A stretch of 50,303 nucleotides of DNA, from assembly GCF_012033735.1 (NCBI RefSeq), contig NZ_JAAVJD010000012.1:1-50303 (forward strand). Reading direction: 5' to 3'. The notes beneath the pieces were generated by a model. The model did not search any database and was not told where the DNA came from. It saw only the letters and a list, made by a program, of their open reading frames with translations. This DNA is from Streptomyces lonarensis (GTDB lineage: Bacteria; Actinomycetota; Actinomycetes; Streptomycetales; Streptomycetaceae). Within the stretch, counting starts at the first letter, position 1. The number at the start of each line of letters is the position of its first letter. The position numbers were made by a program, and so were the translations under genes. Positions 42,010-50,303 of this stretch are shown in pieces.

Positions 42010-43047
42010 ATGAGTCCTGAGTCCACCAGCTTCGCGGGCCGCTCCGCACTGATCACCGGGGTGACCGGGCAGGACGGCTCGTACCTCGCGGAACTCCTGC
42101 TCGACAAGGGCTACACGGTGCACGGTCTGGTGCGCCGGTCCTCCTCGTTCAACACCGAGCGCATCGACCACATCTACCAGGGACCGCAGGAGCCGGGCCG
42201 CACGCTGGTGCTGCACCACGCCGATCTCGCGGACGGTGTCGCCCTGGTCAACCTGCTGCGGGAGATCCGGCCGGACGAGGTGTACAACCTGGGCGCGCAG
42301 TCGCACGTCCGGGTCTCGTTCGACGCCCCGCTGTACACCGGGGACGTCACCGGCCTGGGCTCGCTGCGGCTGCTGGAGGCGATCCGCGCCTCCGGGGTGG
42401 CGACCCGCATCTACCAGGCGTCGTCCTCGGAGATGTTCGGCGCGGCGCCGCCGCCGCAGAACGAGCGGACGCCGTTCCACCCCCGCAGCCCCTACGGCTG
42501 CGCCAAGGTGTTCAGCTACTGGTCGACGGTCAACTACCGCGAGGCGTACGGGCTGTTCGCCTGCAACGGCATCCTTTTCAACCACGAGTCCCCCCGCCGG
42601 GGCGAGACCTTCGTGACCCGCAAGATCACCCGGGCGGTGGCCCGCATCCGCGCGGGGCTCCAGGACCGGCTGTACCTGGGCAACCTCGACGCGGTGCGCG
42701 ACTGGGGCTATGCGCCGGAGTACGTGGAGGCGATGTGGCGGATGCTCCAGCAGGACGACCCCGACGACTACGTGGTGGCGACCGGACAGGCGGTCTCGGT
42801 CCGGGAGTTCCTGGACGCCGCCTTCGAGGCGGGCGGCCTGGACCAGTCCCGGTACGTGCGCTACGACCCCAAGTACGAGCGTCCCAGCGAGGTGGACGCG
42901 CTGATCGGTGACGCCTCCAAGGCGCGCGAGCAGCTGGGTTGGCGGCCCACCGTCGGCTGGCGCGAGCTGGCCGCCCTCATGGTGCGGGCGGACATCGAGG
43001 CGCTGGACGCGGAGTTGGCCGGCGCCCGGGTACGCGTGGACCGCTGA
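42010..43047 (+). CDS. gmd: GDP-mannose 4,6-dehydratase
   Basis: This 345-residue extended SDR converts GDP-mannose to GDP-4-keto-6-deoxymannose. It has [21 protein letters not shown] (NAD(P) loop), [22 protein letters not shown] (Ser and Glu), [12 protein letters not shown] (Tyr and Lys) and [15 protein letters not shown]. The start is ATG 42010; the divergent fcl gene shares a 167-base control region. The pair is standard for GDP-fucose supply in surface glycans. Confidence 0.96.
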   Translation: MSPESTSFAGRSALITGVTGQDGSYLAELLLDKGYTVHGLVRRSSSFNTERIDHIYQGPQEPGRTLVLHHADLADGVALVNLLREIRPDEVYNLGAQSHVRVSFDAPLYTGDVTGLGSLRLLEAIRASGVATRIYQASSSEMFGAAPPPQNERTPFHPRSPYGCAKVFSYWSTVNYREAYGLFACNGILFNHESPRRGETFVTRKITRAVARIRAGLQDRLYLGNLDAVRDWGYAPEYVEAMWRMLQQDDPDDYVVATGQAVSVREFLDAAFEAGGLDQSRYVRYDPKYERPSEVDALIGDASKAREQLGWRPTVGWRELAALMVRADIEALDAELAGARVRVDR

Positions 43048-43097
43048 CCGCCCGCACCACCGGTCCCACTCCCCGTCCCACCCCGGCCCGTCCAGCC

Positions 43098-43124
43098 GTC
43101 CACCCCGTCCACCCCGTCCACCCC
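43098..43124 (+). repeat. Three 9-base tandem repeats upstream of the secreted protein gene
   Basis: The unit GTCCACCCC is repeated exactly three times, ending 26 bases before ATG 43151. It might affect spacing or mRNA structure; no known function. Confidence 0.8.
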
Positions 43125-43150
43125 CCACTCATCCAGAACCGAGGGACAGC

Positions 43151-45934
43151 ATGAGACCGATCCGAGGCGGGCTGTGGCGCCGCGCCGTCGTGTACAGCGG
43201 GGTGCTCGCGCTCTTCGCCGCACTGCCGGGCACTGCCGCGGCCCAGACCGGGCCGCAGGCGGCGGAGGCGGCTCCGGCGCTGACGCCGCCGGTGGGCATC
43301 ACCGCCGACGAGCTGCCGACCTGGCAGACCAACGGCATCGTCTGGGCGCTGGCCGAGGCCGGCGGCACCGTGTTCGTGGGGGGCACGTTCTCCACCGTCC
43401 GCCCGCCCGGGGCCGCGGCCGGCACCCAGGAGGAGCCCGTCGCCAACTTCGTGGCGCTGGACGCCGCCTCCGGGGAGCCGGTGGCCGACTGCGACCTGCG
43501 GTTCACCGCAGGGTCGGTCGCCGCGGCGGTCCGGTCGCTGGCGGTCTCGCCCGACGGCGCCACCCTCTACGTCGGGGGCACCTTCGGCTCGGTGAACGGG
43601 GTCGGCGCCTCCAATGTGGCGGCGTTCGACACGACCACCTGTGAGCGCCGCAGCTTCCCCGTGGCGGTCCCCTCCACCGTTCGCGCGTTGGCTGCGACGG
43701 ACGAACGCGTCTACCTGGGCGGCGACTTCAACACAGTCGCCGGCCAGCCGCGGCAGCGCTTCGCCGCCGTCACCACCGCCGGGGCGCTGGAGGGCTGGCG
43801 AGCCGACGCCGACGAGCCCGGCCGGGCGATCGAGGTGACGCCCGACGGCGACAACGTCATCCTGGGCGGCGACTTCTTCCGGCTCAACGGACGCGACTCC
43901 CACGCGCTGGCGGTCGTGGACGCGGTCACCGGCGCCACCACCCGCGACTACCCGCTGGGCTTCATCGAACAGCGCTCGGTGGTCAAGGGGCTCACCGTGG
44001 ACGACACCGGCTTCTACACCGCCAACGAGGGCACCGGGGGCGGCGCGTTCGACGGCCGCATCGCCCTGGAGCTGTCCACCTTCGACCAGCGGTGGCGCGA
44101 CACCTGCCTGGGCGCCACCCAGGACGTCACCGTCCACCAGGGGGTGCTGTACAGCGGCCACCACGCGCACGACTGCTCCACCATGGGCTCCTTCCCCGAC
44201 GGCCCCCGGTTCCACCTGTTCGCCCAGTCGGTGGACGACCCGACCCTGCTGGGCTGGTTCCCCGACACCAACGACGGCCTCGGTGAGGCCATCGGGCCGC
44301 GGGTCATCCTCACCGCCGAGGACCTGCCGCAGGACGACCGGGACTTCATCTGGGTCGGCGGCGGCTTCACCACCGTCAACGGCAGCCCGCAGTGGGGACT
44401 GACCCGGTTCGCCTCCGGCCCGGACACCGGGGCGCCGGAGCGCCCCGAGGTCTCGGCGCACAGCCTGGCCGCCGGGGAGGCGACAGTGACCTGGCGCTCC
44501 AGCCTGGACCTGGACGACAGCCTGCTGACGTACCGGGTGTACCGGGACTCCGGCACCACCCCGGTCCACACCGTCCAGGGCTCCTCCTACCCCTGGCAGC
44601 GGCCGCAGCTGTCCTTCACCGACACCGGGCTCACCCCCGGCCAGTCGTACAGCTACCGGGTGACGGCCTCGGACGCCGCGGGCAACACCAGTGCGCAGTC
44701 ACTGCCGGCCACGGTGACGGCGGCGGCGGGCTCACAGCCCTACGCCGACGCGGTGCTCGCCGACGACCCGGTGCTGTACTGGCGCCATGACGAGACCGGC
44801 GGCTTCTACGCCTCCGACGTCTCCGGCAACGACAACAGCGGTGTGCACCGGGGCAACCCCTCCCGGGGCGTCACCCCGGCCGCGGTCCCGTACCCCGGCG
44901 CCCGGGGCATCGGCTACACCGGCGGGATCACCACCTACACCTACAGCGACACCGCCTTCGACTCCCCCGGCCGCTTCTCGGTCGAGACCTGGTTCCGCAC
45001 CGAGAGCACCCAGGGCGGGCGGATCATCGGCTTCAGCCGCAACATCTGGCGGACCAGCACCTCGTACGACAAGCATGTCTACATGCGCGACAGCGGCCAG
45101 CTGGTGTTCGGGACGCAGGGCAGCGGCCGGCAGTTCGTCACCAGCCCCCGCTCCTACAACGACGGCCGGTGGCACCACCTGGTCGCCACCCAGGGCACCA
45201 ACGGCCTGCGGCTGTACGTGGACGGGCAGTTGGTCGCCTCCAACGCCAACATCACCAGCAACCTGAACTACCGCGGCTACTGGCGCACCGGCGCCGACAA
45301 CCTCTCGGGGTGGAACAGCCGCCCGTCGAGCGACGGCTTCCAGGGGCAGCTGGACGAGACGGCCGTCTACCACCACACCCTGACCGCCGCCCGGGTCACC
45401 GCCCACCACAACGCGGCGAGCGCGCCGGTCGACACCGTCACCACGCTCCAGCCCACCGCGGACACCTACGTCAACCAGGGGGCCCCCTCCGCGACCCACG
45501 GCAGCAGTACCTCGCTCGCGGTCCGCGGCACCTCCGGCTACGAGACCTACCTCCGGTACGCGCTGCCGCAGGCGCCGCCCGGCACCGTGCTGAAGGCGGC
45601 GGCGCTGCGGGTGCGGACCACCAGCCAGGAGTACGCGGGCTCGGAGGACTCCCACACCGTGGTCCCGGTGACGGGCAGCTGGTCGGAGGCGGCCACCAGT
45701 TGGAGCACCAGGCCCACGCTGGGCACGGCGGTGCTCGGCACCATCGCCGCCGGGACCGTCCCCAACGGCCACTACTCGGCGCCGCTCACCGTCTCGGCGG
45801 TGCGGCCGTCGCTCGGCGGCACGCTCGACCTGGCGGTCACCAGCACCGGCACCGACAACCTCTGGTTCTGGTCGCGGGAGGTGGCGGCGGTCGACAACCG
45901 GCCGCAGCTGCACCTCACGTTCGGTGCGCCGTGA
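43151..45934 (+). CDS. Large secreted protein: beta-propeller, FN3, LamG and DNRLRE domains
   Basis: This 927-residue exported protein has a signal peptide (residues 1-31, ending AAA). Residues 45-430 hold repeated GGTF/GGDF strands (VFVGGTFSTV, LYVGGTFGSV, VYLGGDFNTV, VILGGDFFRL), typical of a beta-propeller. A fibronectin type III domain follows (about 431-525), then a LamG/concanavalin-like domain (about 528-756: FSVETWFRTES, WHHLVATQGTNGLRLYVDGQ). The C terminus (about 760-927) is a DNRLRE/CBM96-like domain (ADTYVNQGAPSATHG, YLRYALP). There is no cell-wall anchor. It sits inside the polysaccharide locus and is coupled to the next gene (GTGA), so binding or processing of the exported polymer is plausible but unproven. 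Confidence 0.9.
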   Translation: MRPIRGGLWRRAVVYSGVLALFAALPGTAAAQTGPQAAEAAPALTPPVGITADELPTWQTNGIVWALAEAGGTVFVGGTFSTVRPPGAAAGTQEEPVANFVALDAASGEPVADCDLRFTAGSVAAAVRSLAVSPDGATLYVGGTFGSVNGVGASNVAAFDTTTCERRSFPVAVPSTVRALAATDERVYLGGDFNTVAGQPRQRFAAVTTAGALEGWRADADEPGRAIEVTPDGDNVILGGDFFRLNGRDSHALAVVDAVTGATTRDYPLGFIEQRSVVKGLTVDDTGFYTANEGTGGGAFDGRIALELSTFDQRWRDTCLGATQDVTVHQGVLYSGHHAHDCSTMGSFPDGPRFHLFAQSVDDPTLLGWFPDTNDGLGEAIGPRVILTAEDLPQDDRDFIWVGGGFTTVNGSPQWGLTRFASGPDTGAPERPEVSAHSLAAGEATVTWRSSLDLDDSLLTYRVYRDSGTTPVHTVQGSSYPWQRPQLSFTDTGLTPGQSYSYRVTASDAAGNTSAQSLPATVTAAAGSQPYADAVLADDPVLYWRHDETGGFYASDVSGNDNSGVHRGNPSRGVTPAAVPYPGARGIGYTGGITTYTYSDTAFDSPGRFSVETWFRTESTQGGRIIGFSRNIWRTSTSYDKHVYMRDSGQLVFGTQGSGRQFVTSPRSYNDGRWHHLVATQGTNGLRLYVDGQLVASNANITSNLNYRGYWRTGADNLSGWNSRPSSDGFQGQLDETAVYHHTLTAARVTAHHNAASAPVDTVTTLQPTADTYVNQGAPSATHGSSTSLAVRGTSGYETYLRYALPQAPPGTVLKAAALRVRTTSQEYAGSEDSHTVVPVTGSWSEAATSWSTRPTLGTAVLGTIAAGTVPNGHYSAPLTVSAVRPSLGGTLDLAVTSTGTDNLWFWSREVAAVDNRPQLHLTFGAP

Positions 45935-46485
45935 GGACGCGACACGGCGGGCGGGCGCTCGCGGCGGCGCTGCTCGCGGCGGCGCTGCTCGCCGGCTGCG
46001 GGTCGGGGCCGGACGGCGGGGAGTCCCCCGCCGCGCCGGCCGGCAGCGCCGCCGAGGGCGACGCCGCGCCGGAGGTGCCGGACGCCGACCGCGACGCGGA
46101 GAGCCCCGACGACGCCCGGGAACCGGACGCCGACGGCTCGGACGGCTCGGACGGCTCCGACGGCACGGGCGGGGCGGACGCCGGGGGCGGTCCGTCCGGC
46201 GAGGGCGCGGTGGACGAGGAGGGCGCACGGCACGGCGAGACCGTTCCCGAGGTGCCGCTGGAGTTCAGCGAGGACCAGCGGGAGTTCCTCGACGCGCAGG
46301 AGTCGCCGCGCGGGGCCGACCCCGGGGCGCTGCTGCTGCTCGGCGAGGAGGCGTGCGAACGGCTGGGCTACCTGTCGCGGCACGCCCCGGAGGCGATCGC
46401 CGAGGCGGTGGAGGACGGGGAGATCCCCGGCGCGGAGGAGGCCGTAGCCCACCTCTGCCCGGAGCACGCGCCGTTGATGCCCTGA
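45931..46485 (+). CDS. Small lipoprotein, function unknown
   Basis: This 184-residue protein starts at GTG 45931, overlapping the stop of the large secreted protein (GTGA). The leader LAAALLAAALLAGCGSG has a canonical lipobox (Cys at about residue 23). A long Asp/Gly/Pro/Ser-rich stretch with DGSDGSDGSDG repeats follows, then a folded C-terminal part (from LEFSEDQREFLD) with two Cys (EEACERLGY and AHLCPEHAP) that may form a disulfide. I recognise no family. The coupling implies a shared task with its upstream neighbour on the outer face of the membrane. Confidence 0.83.
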   Translation: MRTRHGGRALAAALLAAALLAGCGSGPDGGESPAAPAGSAAEGDAAPEVPDADRDAESPDDAREPDADGSDGSDGSDGTGGADAGGGPSGEGAVDEEGARHGETVPEVPLEFSEDQREFLDAQESPRGADPGALLLLGEEACERLGYLSRHAPEAIAEAVEDGEIPGAEEAVAHLCPEHAPLMP

Positions 46486-46546
46486 GTCACGGCGCGCGGC
46501 GCCTGCGCGGCGGCGGGCGCCGTCGCGCAGGCGTGCGCCGTGGCTC
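46484..46546 (+). terminator. Long imperfect terminator hairpin after the lipoprotein gene
   Basis: Arms 46484-46509 and about 46522-46546 pair over some 20 bases with a few mismatches or bulges. The hairpin begins at the stop codon and lies between convergent genes. Confidence 0.7.
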
Positions 46547-46568
46547 AGGCGGCGCCGTGGCTCAGGCG
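46535..46568. repeat. Perfect 17-base tandem duplication at the glycosyltransferase 3' end
   Basis: GCGCCGTGGCTCAGGCG occurs twice without a gap (46535-46551, 46552-46568). The second copy contains the stop codon of the minus-strand glycosyltransferase. It looks like a recent slippage duplication. Confidence 0.9.
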
Positions 46569-47797
46569 TGCGCCGCCAGCACCTCCGCGTAGAGCCCCCG
46601 CAGCCGGTCGGCCACCGCACCGATCGTGAACCGCTCGGCCACCAGCCGGTGCGCGGCGACCGAGGCGGCCTCGTTGGCGGCGGGCTCCAGCAACTCCAGC
46701 ACAGCGGCGGCGAGCAGCGCCCCGTTCCCCTCGGTGGCGCTGTCACCGGGGCGGGTGTCCGGGGCGGGGGCGAGCGGCGCCCCCGGGTGCCCGGTGAACC
46801 CGGCGTCACCGGCCACGGCGGCCACCACCCGCCCGGCGCTGGCGCGCAGCACGTCGGGGGCGAGGCCGTTGGTGGCGGTGACGACGGCCGGCAGGCCGAC
46901 CGACAGCGCCTCCAGCGCGCTCACCGGGAAGGTGTCGAAGGTCGAGGGCAGCACGTAGACGTCGGCCGAGCGCATCAGCGCCAGCACGCCCGCGTGGTCC
47001 TGCGGTCCGGCGAACTCCAGGGCGTCGGCGACGCCGAGCTCCGCTGCGCGGGCCGTCAACCGGGCGGCCGTCCCCCCGGTGTCCGCGCCCGCGAGGACGA
47101 ACCGCGCGTCGGGGTGGACCGCCCGCACGGCGGGGACGGCCGCGAGGAGGTCGGCGGGGCGCTTGCCGTCCTCCAGCCGCGCCAGGAACAGCACCACCGG
47201 CGGGCCACCGCGCTCGGCGCGCGAGGGGCGGCGGTGCTGCTGCGCGGCGACACCGTTGACCAGGCGGCGGGAGCGTGCCGGGAGGTGCGGGGCGGTCACC
47301 GCGGCGACGCCGAGGCGGTCGGCGTCGGTGAGGTGGAGCAGCATGTCGGCGCCGCGCAGCACCCGCCGCACGCCGAGCGCGTCGGCCAACCGGGCCGCAG
47401 GAACGCTTGTGGGGTCGATCATGCCGTGCGTCTGGAGCACCAGGGGGCGGCCGCCGAGCAGGGCCCGGAGCGCCACGGGGAAGGTCACCAGGTCGCGGGC
47501 GAGGTGGACGTGGACGATGTCGGCGGAGCGGACCAACCCGCCGGCCCGGGCCAGCAGCGACGGCGAGGTCACCCCGGCGAAGCCGAACCCGGGTATCAGC
47601 CGCCGCGCGGGGAACAGCTTCACCGGCACGCCGTCCACCGCGCGCGGCAGCGCCCCGGCGAACCCCTCCCCCACGGTGAGGACGGCGGCGTCGTCACCGG
47701 CGGCCCGTAAGGCGCGGCAGAGGTTGAGGGCGACCCGGGTCGGCCCGCCGAAGACGTGGTCGGGCGAGTGGTGGGTGACGACGTGCAGCACGCGCAT
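46562..47797 (-). CDS. GT4-family glycosyltransferase
   Basis: This 411-residue GT-B fold enzyme has the acceptor domain start VLHVVTHHSPDHVFGGPTR, and the donor domain VVLFLARLEDGKRPADLL and VLPSTFDTFPVSALEALSVGLPAV, the EX7E-type motif of family 4 retaining transferases. A long Ala/Pro/Asp-rich insertion (about residues 335-360) interrupts the C-terminal part. ATG 47797 begins the gene. It likely adds one sugar of the repeat unit, with nucleotide-sugar donor unknown. It is followed upstream by an FkbM methyltransferase gene on the same strand, separated by a palindromic terminator. Confidence 0.92.
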   Translation of the reverse strand: MRVLHVVTHHSPDHVFGGPTRVALNLCRALRAAGDDAAVLTVGEGFAGALPRAVDGVPVKLFPARRLIPGFGFAGVTSPSLLARAGGLVRSADIVHVHLARDLVTFPVALRALLGGRPLVLQTHGMIDPTSVPAARLADALGVRRVLRGADMLLHLTDADRLGVAAVTAPHLPARSRRLVNGVAAQQHRRPSRAERGGPPVVLFLARLEDGKRPADLLAAVPAVRAVHPDARFVLAGADTGGTAARLTARAAELGVADALEFAGPQDHAGVLALMRSADVYVLPSTFDTFPVSALEALSVGLPAVVTATNGLAPDVLRASAGRVVAAVAGDAGFTGHPGAPLAPAPDTRPGDSATEGNGALLAAAVLELLEPAANEAASVAAHRLVAERFTIGAVADRLRGLYAEVLAAHA

Positions 47798-47882
47798 GGT
47801 GCGGTTCCCCTTCCGGCCCGGTGACGGGCCCGGTCTGGGCCGCCCAGCGCGCGGTGGCGGGGCGGCGGAGGTGCGTCGCGGC

Positions 47883-47902
47883 GGGGCGCCGGCCGGCGCC
47901 CC
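47883..47902 (-). terminator. Palindromic hairpin after the FkbM methyltransferase gene
   Basis: A 20-base perfect palindrome lies directly after the minus-strand stop at 47906. The central four bases would form the loop. Confidence 0.6.
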
Positions 47903-47905
47903 GTG

Positions 47906-48724
47906 TCAGGGGCGCCGGCCGGGAACGGGGCCGTCGGCGGGCGGCGCGGGGGCGCCGGCCGCGTCGGTGGCCGCGGGGGCGCCGGGGCTGCCGGGTTCCT
48001 CCGCGTCGCGGAAGAGCACGAAGTCCGCCTGGAGCATCTGCCCCGTGCGCGGGTCCACGTAGCCGGGAATGACGGCCATGGGGGTCATCCCCAGCCGTCC
48101 GACGACCAGGTCCAACGTGTCGGAGAGCAGCATCGACCCCTCGTAGAGCGGCACGAACGAGGTCTCGACCTGGAGGCCGGCGCACTCGGCGGCCCGTTCG
48201 CCGGCGCCCCGCAACACCTGTTCCTCGTAGCCCTGGACGTCCAGTTTCAGGAACACGCGCTCACCGGGCCGGACGATCTCCGGCCACAGCTCGTCCAGCC
48301 GCCGCAGCCGCGCCTCCTCCGTCCCGACGTAGCGGGCGTGCGGCGCCGCCTCCGCGTGGAGGTCGAGCATGGGCAGCAGGGAGCTGCTCGCGCCGCGGTT
48401 GCCGGAGACGTTGACGGTGGTGGTGCCCGAGCTGTCGCCCAGGGCGTAGGGCAGCGCGGTCCAGCTGGGGTCGGCGTCGGCCCGGCGGGCGAGCGCGCGG
48501 CCGGGGGCGGCCAGCGGTTCGAAGGAGACGATGCGCCCGGCGTAGCCCGCGCGGCGCAGCATCGCGCCGTACTCGCCCTCGTTGGCGCCGACGTCCAGGA
48601 CCACGTCCACCCGGTGGGCGCGCAGCAGTTGGGCGAGCTGCGGCCCGGCCCAGCCGGCCGGGTAGCGGGTGATGTCGACGCCGAGGCGGCGGACGGCGTT
48701 GCGGAGGCGGTGGAGGACACTCAT
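47906..48724 (-). CDS. FkbM-family SAM-dependent methyltransferase
   Basis: This 272-residue methyltransferase has VLDVGANEGEYGAMLRRAGY (SAM motif I), IVSFEPLAAPGRAL (acidic ribose-binding residue), FLKLDVQGYEEQVLRGA and LQVETSFVPLYEG, the hallmark FkbM segments. Family members O-methylate sugars in polysaccharides and natural products. I chose ATG 48724, as the GTG at 48736 overlaps its own ribosome binding site. The last 30 residues are Ala/Pro/Gly-rich. It probably methylates a sugar of the polymer made by this locus. Confidence 0.9.
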   Translation of the reverse strand: MSVLHRLRNAVRRLGVDITRYPAGWAGPQLAQLLRAHRVDVVLDVGANEGEYGAMLRRAGYAGRIVSFEPLAAPGRALARRADADPSWTALPYALGDSSGTTTVNVSGNRGASSSLLPMLDLHAEAAPHARYVGTEEARLRRLDELWPEIVRPGERVFLKLDVQGYEEQVLRGAGERAAECAGLQVETSFVPLYEGSMLLSDTLDLVVGRLGMTPMAVIPGYVDPRTGQMLQADFVLFRDAEEPGSPGAPAATDAAGAPAPPADGPVPGRRP

Positions 48725-48814
48725 CGGTGCGGGCACTCCTCGGTTCGGGCCGGCGCGTCCGGTGCGGACGGGCCGGCGGGGCGGGCCGGTGGCGCGGGGC
48801 GGGCGGCCGCGGCG

Positions 48815-50303
48815 TCACCGCAGCCGCCGGTCCGGGCGGTCCCGGAAGCTGGTGACGAGCGCCAGGCAGAGGGCCGCGATGACGATGCGGCCGGTGGCCT
48901 GGAGCAGCGACCCGCGCAGCAGAATGAAGCTGTACCCGGCGATCAGGGGGACAACCACGGCGAACACGTTGCCGGGGGCGGGGTCGTGGAGGGTGCGGTC
49001 GACGTAGCGCCGGTCGGCGCGCCCGGCGCCGTAGCCGACGGCGAGCAGTCCGGCGGTCATCCCCAACGGTCCGAAGTCGATCCAGAGTTCGGCCCACAGC
49101 GGCGAGGAGAGGTTGGTGTTGTTGGTGCCCATCCACTCCCCGACGAGGACCCCGCTGTCGAGCGGCTTCTCCTCCCACAGGGTGCGGGGCACGAAGAAGA
49201 GGACGGAGCCGAGGAGTTGGCGCCCGAAGGTGTGCTGACCGTCCTCGACGTAGGAGATGTGGTTGGCGAACATGCCGACCTGGTCGTAGTCCTTGACCGT
49301 GAGGGGTTCCAGCAGCGAGTCGGTGGCGGCCGGCCGTGCGGCGTCGTCGGCGTAGCGGTAGCGGTCGGCGAACGGGAAGATCAGCAGCGCCACGATGACG
49401 CCCAGCGCCAGCGAGGCCCGGTACATCACGGGGCTGCGGGGGAACACCGTGAAAAGTAGCGAGAACAGCACGGTGAGGAACCAGTAGCGGGGGTTCGAGA
49501 CCGGGTTGTTGACGACGACGTTGACCGCCAGCACCAGCGCCCAGGCGGCGAGGACCCCCGGGCGCCGCCGGGCGTCCCGGGAGGTGACCAGCCAGCGGGT
49601 CAGCAGCAGCAGCGACAGCAGCACGGGGACGGTGCCGAAGCCGCGGAGCAGGGCGTTGCCCGCCTCGCCCGTCTCCTGGTCGACCTCGCCGGCGGTGGCC
49701 TCGGCGAGTCCGGCGATGATCTCTTCGCGGCTGGTGAAGAAGACCGCGGGGCCGCCGAGTTGCACGATGAGCAGTGAGCTGGCGAGCAGCGAGAAGCCGA
49801 CGAGCAGCCACAACCGCGGCCGGTCGACGCGGGCGGGGCGGCGGGCGCGGCGCCGCAGGCTCGGCCGGTTGCGCGCCAGGAGGGTGCCCACGTCGAAGGC
49901 GACCATGCCGAGCAGCACCAGCGCGGTGGCCAGCACGGTGTCGGAGCGGGGGCCGACCACGGGGGTGGGGTCGCGGCCGAGCACCGACTGCGCCAGCGGA
50001 GCGATGCCCATCGCCAGGTAGCAGAACAGCCAGAACGCGCCCTGGACCAGGCGGCGCCGGCCGGCGAGCACCATGGCGCAGAGCCGGGCGCCGGCGTAGC
50101 AGGCGACGACGAACTGCAGGGCGAAGGCGGTGTCCCGGACGCCCTCGCCGGGCTGCGCCGCGACGGCGAAGGGCAGTGCGGCGACGACACCGAAGATGAG
50201 CGGGAAGGCGGTGGCGCGGGAGAGCCCGGCACGGGCCGCGGCCCGGCGGGGCTCGGGAGGCGGAGCCGCAGCGGGCCGGGCGGCCGTCGCGGGCCGCGGG
50301 GGC
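48815..50303 (-). CDS. O-antigen polymerase-like membrane protein, 5' end outside the window
   Basis: This gene reads on the minus strand and stays open to the right edge, so its start is not seen; at least 496 residues are present. It has about ten or more hydrophobic segments, with a large loop containing SYVEDGQHTFGRQLLGSV, FVPRTLWEEKPLDSGVLVGEW and FGPLGMTAGLLAVGYGAG, a pattern typical of Wzy/oligosaccharide polymerases. It would polymerise lipid-linked repeats on the outer face of the membrane. An ATG at 50074 exists, but the hydrophobic sequence continues upstream (VVAALPFAVAA, FALQFVVACYAG), so that is not the start. The locus therefore extends beyond the window. Confidence 0.85.
   Translation of the reverse strand, partial: PPRPATAARPAAAPPPEPRRAAARAGLSRATAFPLIFGVVAALPFAVAAQPGEGVRDTAFALQFVVACYAGARLCAMVLAGRRRLVQGAFWLFCYLAMGIAPLAQSVLGRDPTPVVGPRSDTVLATALVLLGMVAFDVGTLLARNRPSLRRRARRPARVDRPRLWLLVGFSLLASSLLIVQLGGPAVFFTSREEIIAGLAEATAGEVDQETGEAGNALLRGFGTVPVLLSLLLLTRWLVTSRDARRRPGVLAAWALVLAVNVVVNNPVSNPRYWFLTVLFSLLFTVFPRSPVMYRASLALGVIVALLIFPFADRYRYADDAARPAATDSLLEPLTVKDYDQVGMFANHISYVEDGQHTFGRQLLGSVLFFVPRTLWEEKPLDSGVLVGEWMGTNNTNLSSPLWAELWIDFGPLGMTAGLLAVGYGAGRADRRYVDRTLHDPAPGNVFAVVVPLIAGYSFILLRGSLLQATGRIVIAALCLALVTSFRDRPDRRLR

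Noticed and set aside
1..50303. CRISPR array, tRNA/rRNA genes, insertion sequences or phage genes
   Set aside because: I saw no regularly spaced repeats, cloverleaf-like sequence, transposase motifs or phage proteins. A covariance-model scan would be needed to exclude small RNAs.

Overview
The window is high-GC actinobacterial DNA, most likely from a Streptomyces or close relative. The pointers are strong G/C bias at third codon positions, many GTG starts, GTGA/ATGA translational coupling, the glnA2 - nadE - panB - map housekeeping neighbourhood, sortase-E-type LAxTG surface proteins and two apparently leaderless promoters. I see no tRNA, rRNA, CRISPR array, insertion sequence, PKS or NRPS gene.

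Layout. (1) 0.2-3.1 kb, minus strand: a PIG-L-type deacetylase, a DUF1796-like protein and a NodS-like methyltransferase. (2) 3.6-7.2 kb: a flavin-binding (PPOX-fold) protein, a NarL-type two-component pair and an atypical LuxR-type regulator. (3) 7.2-22.3 kb: a divergent biosynthetic locus. An 11-gene minus-strand operon runs from 17.9 down to 7.2 kb: N-hydroxylase, DAO-type flavoenzyme, DapA-like, rhamnose-mutarotase-like, HMGL-type aldolase, HAD phosphatase, two SDRs, partial ATP-grasp, DDAH-like hydrolase and PLP decarboxylase. A 4-gene plus-strand operon holds a stand-alone cupin, a methionyl-tRNA-synthetase-like enzyme, a leaderless LIVBP-fold protein and a second DAO-type flavoenzyme. 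(4) 22.7-31.7 kb: core metabolism (glnA2, nadE, a guanidinium SMR exporter under a guanidine-III riboswitch, panB, an F420:NADPH reductase, map). (5) 31.8-39.0 kb: an iron-regulated heme-acquisition locus (heme oxygenase, two HtaA-domain surface proteins, hmuTUV-like ABC transporter) with two iron boxes. (6) 39.2 kb to the end: an exopolysaccharide locus that continues past the right edge.

The most interesting part is region 3. An amine N-monooxygenase, a MetRS-like enzyme, a single-domain cupin and FAD amine oxidases are the known parts list of the hydrazine-forming machinery (N6-hydroxylysine plus an amino acid, giving a hydrazine and then hydrazinoacetate) studied in the s56-p1, triacsin and pyrazomycin type pathways. 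There, as I recall, cupin and MetRS are normally fused in one protein. Here they are separate, translationally coupled genes, cupin first. The tailoring set around them (aldolases, mutarotase-like protein, phosphatase, SDRs, partial ATP-grasp, amidinohydrolase, decarboxylase) matches no N-N pathway I can name, so the locus probably makes an undescribed small hydrazine/diazo/azo-type metabolite without PKS or NRPS. The proposed reactions are inference from family membership.

Region 5 works as a unit. HtaA proteins at the surface pass heme to the HmuT lipoprotein, HmuUV imports it and the heme oxygenase releases the iron. Both control regions carry a DmdR/IdeR-type palindrome. Region 6 pairs GDP-fucose-type sugar synthesis (gmd, fcl) with a priming sugar transferase, a glycosyltransferase, an FkbM methyltransferase, a polymerase-like membrane protein and a large secreted protein.
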